Positions 36,986 to 47,000 of a stretch of 64,000 nt of DNA are shown here, in pieces (positions within the stretch are counted from its first letter, which is position 1; every line of letters starts with the position of its first letter). Below the pieces are notes generated by a model. The model was given only the letters and a program-made list of their open reading frames with translations, was not told the origin of the DNA and ran no database searches. This DNA is from Rallus limicola. Its lineage: Eukaryota; Chordata; Aves; Gruiformes; Rallidae. The stretch covers positions 2,426,001 to 2,490,000 of the forward strand of contig JAKCOZ010000018.1 in the NCBI GenBank assembly GCA_022605955.1, read 5' to 3'. The position numbers and the translations under genes are program-made.

Positions 36986-37539
36986 GTAAGGGCAGTACAA
37001 CAGCCCAGCTGCCAGGGAGGCATTTAGTCCCACTCCCCATGATGGCTCTGACAGCAGCCAGGACAATATTCACAGAACAGGCACTCACAGGGTGCTGAAA
37101 ACACTGCAGGGAGCCTCAAGCAGCCCACTTCACATACCAAATACACACACACAAAGCTCAGAAAAAACCTTTTTTATCTTAGCAGATAAGCATTTCCATC
37201 CCTTCCTATTGCAGAGGAAGTGTACAGCTAAATTAACAAGCTCAGTGTGACGTTCCTTGTGACCAAACACAGCAGATGATCCCAGGGAAACATGTCCAGG
37301 TCGTGTGTGTGATGACAAGGACATCTCTCCCAACAGCTGGGACAGGCAGTGCCAGAGTGTGGCACGTATGTCCCTCGCTCACCCACCCAGCATCAGCTCA
37401 GAGCTGTTTGAACTTACAAACTGAGCAAGCTGAGTGACTGACAGGAATTCAATGGTGTTTTGTTCCCAGAAGCATAAAGAGAAAGTGTCAAAACTATATA
37501 AAGAACGTGAACAATAAATGTCAGTCCAGGTTAACAGCC

Positions 37540-37900
37540 AGTTTCATTTCTGTCTTGTGATAATGGCCAAAGCCTTGCTGAGAAAGGAAAAGCAATTATT
37601 AATTATTCGGTTTTTCCATGGATGACTAATAAATTGATTCCAAACAATTCAACAGTCAGGGAGTTTGTTTTAGGGAGGAGGAGAGGTGGAGAAGACATTC
37701 ATATGATCTTGTATCTCTCCTTTCCTTTTGCTTTAGTGCACTTCAAAGAAATGTGCCAAACTAACCATGTATAATTCAGGTCATTGAACAGAGGCACACA
37801 CCGCTGGGTAACTAATGTGGATAGTTAACCAGCTATTTTTATTTCACATTTCACTTTTTGCCATAGGATCTTGTAAAAGAGAACAAGAGCACCCATTAGA
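37540..37900. promoter_or_regulatory. Candidate AT-rich regulatory block
   Basis: Repeat-free, AT-rich segment with homeodomain-like TTAATTATT (37595) and ACTAATAAATTG (37625), a GGATGACTAAT word and GTTAACCAG (37827). Conservation is untested. The call rests only on motif density and lack of repeats. Confidence 0.2.
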
Positions 37901-38059
37901 CACCCCTAGGTAAGTTCAGCTTGTGTCAAGTGAAATCACATCAGGCGAAAAATATGCTAAATAAAATGATACTCAGTTTGAACGTTCAGAGTGTTTCATC
38001 CTGAGCGTGCTGGGAATGCACGGCAGGCACAGGCGTTTGCCTGGCCAGGTCCCACTAGA

Positions 38060-38240
38060 AGATGCTCTACAAGAGTCAGAGGTTTTAGTTTTCTAATTAT
38101 TAATGGCATCACACTTTCACTGAAGTGACACACACCATTCACTGCATTATTCATATCTTTCAAAATAAGCACGACATTTTTCATGCAGATTCATCACTTG
38201 ACGTTCATGCTTTACGCTGTAACCTTTCCTGCTGGAAAAA
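38060..38240. promoter_or_regulatory. Candidate AT-rich regulatory block
   Basis: Contains TCTAATTATTAATGGC (homeodomain-like), a partial inverted word TTTCACTGAAGTGA (38114-38127), GCATTATTCAT and a CRE-half-like TGACGTTCATG (38199). It is repeat-free. The enhancer reading is inference. Confidence 0.2.
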
Positions 38241-40712
38241 CCCAGCTGATAGGATTATTCTACTGTCTGAAGCTGACTAAAACAATGCATTAAAACAGAG
38301 ATTAGCTTGGCAAGTTTCATTAAGATAAAGGTGAGCACTAACACTCCTGAAACTTAACCTAACCCACGCAGACAGCCAGGTTTGTGCCTCTCTGAACTCC
38401 CCACCCTGTGAATGCACAGCTTCTCATCCTCTGCCCGTACAACCTGGTTGCAATAGGCTCAGAGTTTGGTTCTGATACAAAGGTGCCCCTCAGGACATTA
38501 GCTCACTCTCAAATGCTGCCTGGGAATATTTGGATTTGTTGTTAATGTGTATTGAGCTGCACTGTTTTTGTGCAAGGCAGAGCAGACTCTTTGCTGTGGC
38601 CTGGACATAAACAGGCTTTGAAGTCACAGCGTGGCACCTGCCCTGAATACCCAACTACAGCCAGCTTATAGCCAGAACTCCACTATAGATACAGTGATCC
38701 CAGAGAAACGCGAGCTCAGGAACACGTGTCAGATGTGAGCAGGGCAGTGGTTTACCAGTATCTATGCAAGCAATCACCGGAATCACATTGTCCCTATGGA
38801 AACCTCAAGGTCCACGGCATGTGCAGTGATCACTGCCAGCAGCTGATATGCTGAAATCAGTCACCAAATTAAAACAAGGATTGCACGAGAAAGATCATGT
38901 TCCAGTTTAGGTACACAGGGAGATGTCAAATTTCCAAGTAAAAGGAAATTAAACGGGGCTGGGGGTGACTGAGAAAACAGTGTGATAGTTACACTGAAAT
39001 CCCCTTACCACGGGACCTACAGGACTTGTCCTCAGGTTGTGTGCACAGGAGGAGGGGGAAAAAATAAAAGTATTTCAGGGAGCTCTGGATTGGTAAAAGC
39101 CACTGACATTGTACACTTGCACTAAGCATCTTCGAGACTGATGAAATCCTGAAATCATAACGGGATCTGTCTTTGACCAAAGGAATACAGCAGCCTTTTT
39201 GAATAAAAGGGTTTAGAAAGTATTTTTCTTAAGCAGCTAGTTGTTAATCCAGATCCAGCTGCATTATAACCTGGCCAAAGTACATAGAATCATGGCACTC
39301 AAAAATCTTTACAAATTTAGATGTCTCCATGTTTTGCAGAGAATCACCTGTGTTGAAGAGTACCCACAGTGTCCCTGTGATGTGGTTCTCTTGGCAGTAC
39401 CAGCAAGTATTTCCATCTATAACTCCATCTTAACTTCGTTTATGTGAGTGAATTCCCATTAAGGTCGGGGCAGATGAAGAATGCTTCCAATAAAAGGGAT
39501 ATATGCCATTCCTGCAGTGCTGGCTGCTGGACTGAATTATTATTACTACAATTATATAACAACTTCCATCTTGATGCTGAAGTGTTCCCCAAATCACATC
39601 ACTGGTGACAGTTATTTCCAAATTCTGTCCAATACACCAACCCAGACACTCTCTGGAGCTATTAGCTAATTAAAAATATTCCATTTCAAGATGTACCAGT
39701 GGTAGGACAGAGACAGCTCTGAAACAAACCGTGGCACTCCTTCCACTGCTGGCAGTGCACCGCTCTGTACAGCGACCCCAAGTAGAGCAATAGACCCAAA
39801 ACTCAAACACAGGTACTCAGGTTGGAATATCTGTGTTATTCTTAATTAGCCCAGACAAGGGTATCTTCAGAACTCCTCACTGGCATGGAAGGGCTGACAG
39901 GGAAGCAGTGTCCCTGCTGTGCCACCAGAGCCAGACCCTCAGCTAGAGCAGGGTCAGTGCACCATGGCAGTGCAGGAAGTACAAAGGTATCAGCCCTGTT
40001 TCCAAACCTCATGTACAGCCACATAACACATATATATGGGCAAAAGAAGAATCTCTGACTGCAAACGAAAATTTCCAAAGCAAACAGAATCTCTGCCTCC
40101 CCCACCAGCTGCCTTTCCCACAGGCAGAAAATGGTCCTGCGATTTTTGCCTTTCCCCTCCCTCTATCAGTGCCCAGGGCATACCTTCCAGATGCCTAAAA
40201 GGTCGATCAATATAGATTAGTTTAAGCAACATATCACAGAATGACAGAATCTATAAAATTCTGTTATTTGTTGAAATGAGCGTCCCGTAACGCACACACA
40301 GGCTGCATGCAGACTGAGTGGGCACCACTTTTCTCCAGGCAAAGCCAGCTCTGCCACAGCCACACTACCAGCCAGTCGCTGCCTGACATGTTCCGTGTTT
40401 GTGCTGACCAGCCAGTGTTTTAAGTCCTATCCTGGACAACAGGAGGGTGATTAGTGGTTCCACAGATCCCCTCAGTAAAACTCTGCTGCTAAACCATACA
40501 GGGTGGGCATTTTGCATCTTTGCAGAGCAGTAGGGTGTAACTGGGAACGCCTCTCATGGGAAGAAAAGCTACACAAACCTTTGCCATAACACAGAGGGTA
40601 CATTAAATAGCTAGATGGCTACAGCACTGGCAATTTTCTCATGAAGCTGATGAATAACTGCTCATCAGGTGCAGATCAGTAAATTCTAGTCAGCCCTTTG
40701 TTTTCTCTCCAG

Positions 40713-41122
40713 GTCCCTTCCATTTGGCTTCTGCAGAACACTTCCTCCTTGGTTTCAGGTTTAATTCTTGCCAAAGGAATGATGAAAGCAAAAGGAAACA
40801 GCAGCAAACTTCTAGGAAACAAATCTCTTTTGCAACCTATGAAGATTTTCATCAAGATTCATCATTAATCTGGCAGAAAAAAAACCAGCATAAAAGAGCC
40901 ATCGGGAATCTAAACGATGGAGGTTGGTTTGCAGTGGTGGCTGCAGCAGGCCTGGCCCAGGGAGTGGAATCTGCAGGACCCCGGGGCAGAGGAGATCCTT
41001 GCTGCTGCTGCTCTGGCTGTGCCTTTACCCTCCTGGTTTTCAGAAGCCCCTGCAGTGAAACTGCAAGTATGTTTGTCTGCGAACACAGGCAGAGGCTCGG
41101 GCAGACATCAGCTTTGAATTAA
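40713..41122 (+). other. Acceptor-preceded 132-codon open stretch
   Basis: A strong acceptor (TTTGTTTTCTCTCCAG, AG at 40711-40712) lies 11 bases before an ATG that opens 132 codons (40724-41122). The N-terminal half is hydrophilic and Lys/Gln-rich; the C-terminal half is Cys/Ala-rich and contains a CTGCTGCTGCTG run. No domain is recognised and there is no poly(A) signal at the end. It could be a non-coding or chance exon. Confidence in a real gene is low. Confidence 0.12.
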
Positions 41123-41239
41123 ATATGCAAACCCTAACTGGACAAACACAGACAAGCATTATGCATGTGATTATCATTTTACTGATGACATGCAGACTAC
41201 AGTACCATTTTAAAAGTACACATTATTTTCTCTCCTTAG

Positions 41240-41248
41240 GGCACCTAG
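41240..41248 (+). other. Microexon-like or recursive-splice-like site
   Basis: TATTTTCTCTCCTTAG, then nine bases GGCACCTAG, then the donor GTAAGAAA. It may be read as a 9-nt microexon or, because CCTAG abuts GTAAG, as a recursive splice site. The first AG interrupts the pyrimidine tract, which weakens the second reading. Confidence 0.2.
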
Positions 41249-41621
41249 GTAAGAAAATCCAACATTTTCCTGCCCTCCCACATGGAAAGATAAGAAAAAT
41301 TCCAAATTCATCACTGTAAGAAAATAAACCCAAAAAAACCCAGAACAAGGGAATAAAGGTCCACCACTTCTGATCTTGGAGGAGTCACTGGCTTCATTGC
41401 TATAAGATACAGCAGTAAAAAAACCTCAAATAAAGTCATTCTTTGTTCCTGCTGTGAATATCAGAGCACTCCAGGGACATAAATCCAAGCCTCACCTAAC
41501 TGCTTACAATAAAACACCCACAGGGAGGCACTGACCTTTCCTAGCCTTCTAATACGGGGCTGGCCAACTAAACAAAGCACTGTCATGTAATAACTAGGAA
41601 TTATTTCATATGACATGGGAA

Positions 41622-41647
41622 GGTGTGTGTGTGTGGGGGTGTGTGGG
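41622..41647 (+). repeat. GT microsatellite with G-rich end
   Basis: A run of GT units broken by GGGGG. About 310 bp downstream lies a CA run (41957-41969), its complement. Confidence 0.9.
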
Positions 41648-41956
41648 AAGGAAACAAAGGAAAAAAATATCCCTGCAGCACCAAGATTGGCCCAGTTCTA
41701 CCAGAATAAATTTTGGGGGAAGTGGCAATACAATTTTATAAAGTGCTGAAATTTGAGCAAGTGTTACACAGAAGTTGAGTGTATTTTTATTTTTTTTTTT
41801 CTATCAGTCTTCAATGCTCACTCTAAATATACATCTGTGGGTAACAAAACAATCTAAGTCTCCTAGTTATTTTTCCCCTTGCTGCCATTTACACGAAGAT
41901 AAAGACTCAGCTCCTAATTTGAATTTAGATTATAGTTTGCCAAATACTTACATTAT

Positions 41957-41969
41957 ACACACACACACA
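41957..41969 (+). repeat. CA microsatellite
   Basis: Short (AC)n run of about six units within an AT-rich context. Confidence 0.9.
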
Positions 41970-42200
41970 GAGCCATTGTTCTAGAAAACAGCTGTAGGGA
42001 AATACATGAACGCTGTAGGCTTACCCTCTAGAGAGTTCTGGCACAGATGCTGGCAGCACCGGGCAGTGAACATACATGTCTGCTCACATGTTTACGTACC
42101 TGCAGTGCTGCACAGCAGACTGACATGGGGTGAGTTCCCACACCAAAAACTCCTGAAGGAGCTTGTCTGGAGTTTTACATGGAAAGAACAGTTTAACCTG

Positions 42201-42330
42201 GTGTCGTAGTTTTGTGTGGCTGGGTGGCTGGCTGCAGCCCCCAACTAGCCTGGGCTCTGAACAGTGTATAGATCCCAAGAGCCATTCTTTCTGCACTGAG
42301 CCCCTCTAGAAGCAGTAAGTGCTGGTGTCA
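42201..42330 (+). mobile_element. Possible degraded LTR edge
   Basis: TGGTGTCGTAGTTTTGTG resembles the common avian ERVL-type solo-LTR start (TGTCGTGGTTT). The next bases 'ggctgggtggctggctgcagccccc' and 'caactag' loosely follow that LTR. No internal region, 3' edge or target-site duplication was found. Treat as tentative. Confidence 0.2.
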
Positions 42331-42739
42331 GGGCTGAGCCTGACATATTGCTTCAGTTCTTCATGTGAAATAAAAGCCAACTCCATAGCGACTTTTCCAT
42401 TCATCTCTGCTTTGCATATCAGCTCAGGGACAGAGATTATAAAGCTGCAACATGATACATTTCAAAGCAAAGGGGGAAAAAAAGGGGAGTAATGAAAAGC
42501 ATTCCTCAATTTCATTTCTTCTCATGTTGGCAAACAAGCAAACCTTCCCAGCTGCAAATGCGAGCGGCTTAGAGAACAAGCACCATAAATCTAAAGTGTT
42601 GGAACTTGTGGTCTGGTGGTTGTGTAGCCATTCAAAAGCAATTTCTCCATTGTTTTTTGATTACAAATATTTGTTAAAATTATTTTTCATACTTTCCTGT
42701 CACAGGCAAAAATAGCTGTGCTTGGCATTTAAACTATAG

Positions 42740-42835
42740 CATTCAACAACCTTGCTTATGCTAATTGATACCAAATATATTAACAGGGCATGGATTAGCA
42801 TAATGTAAGTATTCACATGTGACAATAACTGGTCC
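42740..42835. promoter_or_regulatory. Candidate enhancer with inverted octamer pair
   Basis: TTATGCTAAT (42756-42765) and its exact reverse complement ATTAGCATAA (42794-42803) form a 10-bp inverted repeat with a 28-base spacer. ATGCTAAT is a POU-octamer-like/homeodomain site. The interval also has ACCAAATATATTAA and CACATGTGA (E-box CACATGTG). The segment is repeat-free. Function is inferred. Confidence 0.3.
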
Positions 42836-43635
42836 AGACAGAAGCAAGAGACAGCAGCACACGCATTCAAATCTGTTCCATCAGCACACCCAACCCAACA
42901 TTAATAACATTTAAAAAGGGATGTCATATATTAAAACTGCTGTGCCATGTCATTGATAAACCTGAAAGAGAGCTCACTGCTGTGGTGATGCACAGAAAAT
43001 CTCTCCATTAGAAGAAGGTGCAGAAATTCACAGGGAGGGTAGAGGTAACTATTGCTGAGAAAAGCTGATTTCCACGTGCCCTGGCCCTGCAAGATGCTGA
43101 CCACAGCTCAGAAACCGGGGAAGGAAGTGGTCCAGGTCTAGAATGCAGACTCTGTAAGCAAACAAACCATTACAAGTAGCAAACTGGAAATAATTTTAGA
43201 TAAATTCTACTTGTGAATCAATGCCTCTGTATTTCATATGGACTGATACAAAATCTTTCCTCCTTTACTGTTCAGTTATCAAGTATGAGACATCCGCTCT
43301 TGATCTTGTGCTCAGTCTAGAGGACAGGGCTGATGCTGCCTCAAGTATTCCTGGTGTTTACTATATCTTGGTTGCACTCTGTCTACGAGGTCAGGCAGCA
43401 ATAAAACTGACATTCAACATGTAACAAAGGCAGAGGAAGGAAGAAACATAGGGCTGAACTCTATGGCATCATGTGGGAGTATGAGTGAGATAAACCAAGT
43501 ACCTGACAGGCTTGTTAAAGCCAGGCTTTGCCTTTAGTCTCTCACAATCAGATGTGCCCACGAATGGTAACCCCACATTAAATCTTAAACTGGGGTGGGG
43601 AGAGCGAGCACCCACAGAATGAAAGAAAACAGAAA

Positions 43636-44089
43636 TCAAAATGTCCTTCTCGTTTGAAAACATTTGATACTTGGCCCACTTGAAGTTGATTGAGCATCAC
43701 TTCTTGAACGTTGTCTTTCTGGAGTGCTGGGAAACATCACAGGGGCTGTACATTCTGCCTCATCCTGGGTGATTTCCTCCAGCATTTCCCCCCTCTTTAG
43801 GGCAGGTTTCTTTCTTCCTGGCATCTGACCTCTACCTTGCCAGGTGAGCACTGAAGTTGGGAATTCATCAAATCCCTCTGAGGATTTGTCAATAGATTGC
43901 TTCTTGAAGCACTGCTGAAGTTTTCAGTGACCTCTCATTCCTTCTGTGCCTGAAAAATTTTGAGTTAACTTTTTCTTCAATCTTCTTTTCTCCCTTCAGC
44001 TTTGCTTTGCAGTCATCTTCTACATTGTGCTCAGTGTTCCTTGATCTTCTGATCCTTCTTTTATAATTACATCTGATACCTTGATTCTT
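43636..44089 (-). pseudogene. Candidate degraded retrocopy of unidentified nuclear protein
   Basis: On the minus strand two overlapping open stretches in different frames (about 44089 to 43889, and about 43922 to 43636) share an unusual composition for this window: rich in Lys, Arg, Glu and Ser with protein-like words such as KLKGEKKIEEKVNSKFF, RRNERSLKTSA and FPSTPERQRSRSDAQSTSS. The first ends in TGA where the second has already begun, as a single frameshift would produce. No introns are apparent between them. The style recalls basic, phosphorylation-rich nuclear or mitotic proteins (Repo-Man/CDCA2 was considered), but I cannot establish a match. Alternatives are chance openness or a real exon of an unknown gene. 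Confidence 0.25.
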
Positions 44090-47000
44090 GCAAACCTTTC
44101 ATAAGCTGTTTGGGGAGGTTGAATTTTCTTCACGGTTAAGAAATAATAGAGAGATCAGGGAGTGACTCTTTTAAATGTGTGGTTTCCCAATGCCTAGGAC
44201 AGCGCAAGAAGAAGAAAAATAATATTCTGGGGTAGAAGCTTGGATATATTCTGTACTGAAAGACATTATCCTTTCCATGTGTAATGCAATCCAATTCACC
44301 TAGCACCTTCAGAAAATCGCTTGGCTGGTGCTTCTGAAGCCAAGAGAATAAGGATCTACTGACAAGCACCTCTCAAAAATAGAGTAACTACAAAATTAAT
44401 GGGATAAAACCAGTAAATCTGTTTTTCAAGTATAAATATAGACACGAGGGATATGGTAACTTAATTTTAGGCCTACTATGTGTTAAGAAAATGCCACATA
44501 ATTCTATTATTTTTGAACTAGTGTCTTCATTAAACAAGTGAGATATGGGTATTAGAAGAAAACTGATTTGAGAAGGCAGCTGTTTGAAGGATGTGCTAAA
44601 GAGACTGTCATGATGTGATAACTTAAACAGCACTAAGTAACAGGAGTAGAAGCTTTATCGGAGCGATAAAGGGCTGAAAGGATTTAAGACTTCTTCCAAA
44701 TCCCAAATCAGGCCTTTTTTCTCTTTCTAAATATCAACTTAGTAAACCAGGGAATTATTTTTTCCAATATGCCCAACTGCCCCCTGCCCAGCTGCAGCCA
44801 CTCTTCCAGCACTGCTCCGAGAGCCCCTGCTGCTGTGCACAGCCTCCAGTACCCAGGCTTCTGCATGCCTCACCTTGAGGCTGCTTTTGAGGATGAAGCT
44901 GTATAAAACACTGCTACTATTCCTTCAAAGTCAATTCCAAAGGACACCTAAACCTCCCCTTGGCTGCCATGTGGTGCTGCCTTTCAGCCAGTTTTACCAG
45001 TCTGACAGGGATTGCAAACCTGGAGCTCAAGGTAACAGGACTCTCCATCTGCTAATACATGTACACTGTGGGATTCAAACATTGCTTGGTGGTGGAGCAG
45101 CTCTCACACAAGCTAAATTAATTCTGTAGCAATTAGTACAAGCAGGGATGGCTCTGGTTAACCCAGCAACATAAACACAGCCCACAGGACAATTTATATG
45201 AATGTGCTTCAGGCAAGGAAACGAGTAAAACTCTTCCTTGCAGGAAGATGAGCTGGACTTCTTTTTCCAGAGAGATGATGTTTTGGCCTTGGAAATACCG
45301 CTGATAGCGAGGGACACGGTAAGGGGCTACGTCTGCTTTTCCCTTCAGAGAAAGGACAGGCTGACTTGTGGCAGGAGGGGAGGGAGTTCACATTCGGATG
45401 GAGCCTGACCCATGGTGCACTGCCTGCCCAGCGAGCCCGCACGCAGGCAGCCAGCAAGGCTGGGTCAGGGCAAACAGCTCTGACATGATCATACAGAAAA
45501 TCACAGGAAAACACATGCAAGCCACTGTTGTTTTGAACAGGTAAATAAGGATCTCCCCTGTGCTCTGCTTCACCCTCAGCATATGTGGTAAATGCTGTGC
45601 CTCCTTGTGCAGTGAATGCTGTCTGTCTTGGCTGCCAGAGGAAAGATGGATGTCTTGAGGACCACCTGCTCCAGGCACACCAAACCCTTAACCAAAGGCT
45701 GCCAGTCAAAGGCACTTCACTTCCCAGTGAATGGAATCTTGACCAGCAGTAACACTGAAACAAGCCACAGTTTCCCTCCTGATTGCATATGTAGTCAAAC
45801 ATTCACTCTCACTTTCTATTTAATGAGGGTGACTCCAAAGAATTCAGAGAGCTATTTTGGATGTTATATTTTCTAATTGTTTCCCCTGGGAGGTGGAAAG
45901 ACTTCAGCTAGATGTATCACGGCTGCATCGTTACTTTTTTTTAATATGCAACTTCAGATGTACCACAATTAGTTCCTGCAATTAATACTTCCCTTGAATT
46001 TTTGCCATTAATATAATTTTCCTACAGCCTAGTTAAATGTTGCAACATACATTTCTTTCATCACTGATGAGCTATCAAACAATCCCGTACAACAGATCAA
46101 CATAACTATAGTATTAGAGCTTATTTCACTGTGAAATACCTGGCCTTGCTGATTATGAGTTAAAGATCTTTCTGGGTCTCAGAACACAACACATCCAACA
46201 CAGCGAGACAACTGCTGCACCAGGGCCGTTAACTTTCTTCCCATGCTTTTAGTTTCCACTTCAACATGACTTTGGATATAGTAGACCTGTGTTGGGTTAC
46301 CACTTACATTGTTTATCCTGACTGAGCTGAAAGCATGAACAATAAATAACAGACAAGATCTCGCTTTCTTCACTGTGTGACAAGAACAAAGCCCATCAAC
46401 ATTCACAGACACCAAACCCACGGTTATCTCTATGATAATCTATCACAAAGTAAAAACCATTTCGTCTTACTCCCCAAAACCCCCATGTAATTGCTGTCTT
46501 TGGCAGGTTGTCTCTTGTATCCTTTTGTCTTTATTGCATCAACTTTTAGCCAGGTAACAGCCTTTTTAGCTTATTAAATAGTAACGGATGTAGAAAAGCT
46601 CGGTAGTTCAGAGCAGCTTGCAGGGAACTGTCTGTATCAGAGGTGCAGGTGAGGGGAACAGAACTGCCTTATCAACACAGTGAAGATGCTCATGGAAAGC
46701 GTCCAGCCTCTAGTCCCTTGGCTTTCTGTGACTCATGGATCATGTTCCACTTTAGATTCAGTCCTGAGAGAGTGTTCTGTAAATACTCCTTTTGAGGTGA
46801 GATACTTGGGACTTTGGCCATCAGTTTACTTCTAACCCGTGTTCTGCATCCTCAGGGGATAATAGGATAAAGACAGTCCCAAGAGTTTTATGCATAGTAA
46901 ATGCACTGTGTGACAGAAGAGGCCTATGAGGTGCACAGGAGGCAGAGGCTGCACATGGTAACTGCTGACAACCCTTGTGCTGCTGACATAAGAATGCAAT

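Larger units (their letters stand above)
31486..43635. other. Long unique non-coding stretch
   Basis: About 12 kb with no identified gene. It holds several short tandem duplications (35282-35305, 35588-35622, 36728-36785), GT and CA microsatellites (41622-41647, 41957-41969), an 11-base T run (41790-41800), AT-rich enhancer-like blocks (about 37540-37900 and 38060-38240), exon-like splice-site pairs (36914-36985, 41240-41248) and an inverted octamer pair (42756-42803). The longest frame (36310 to 35834, minus, 158 codons) is Ser/Leu/Phe-rich with no recognisable domain. Confidence 0.55.

Noticed and set aside
40230..40256. ATCACAGAATGACAGAATC resembling a CR1 tail
   Set aside because: No adjoining CR1 body in either direction.
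43636..44089. Naming the retrocopy candidate as CDCA2 (Repo-Man) or NUSAP1
   Set aside because: Similarity is only in general basic/Ser-rich style. No alignable motif could be established by eye.
45209..45802. 197-codon minus-strand open frame, longest in the window
   Set aside because: Cys/Ser/Ala/Leu-rich, no domain, and another frame on the same strand (45678-45388) is open through it. It fits chance openness in moderately GC-rich DNA.
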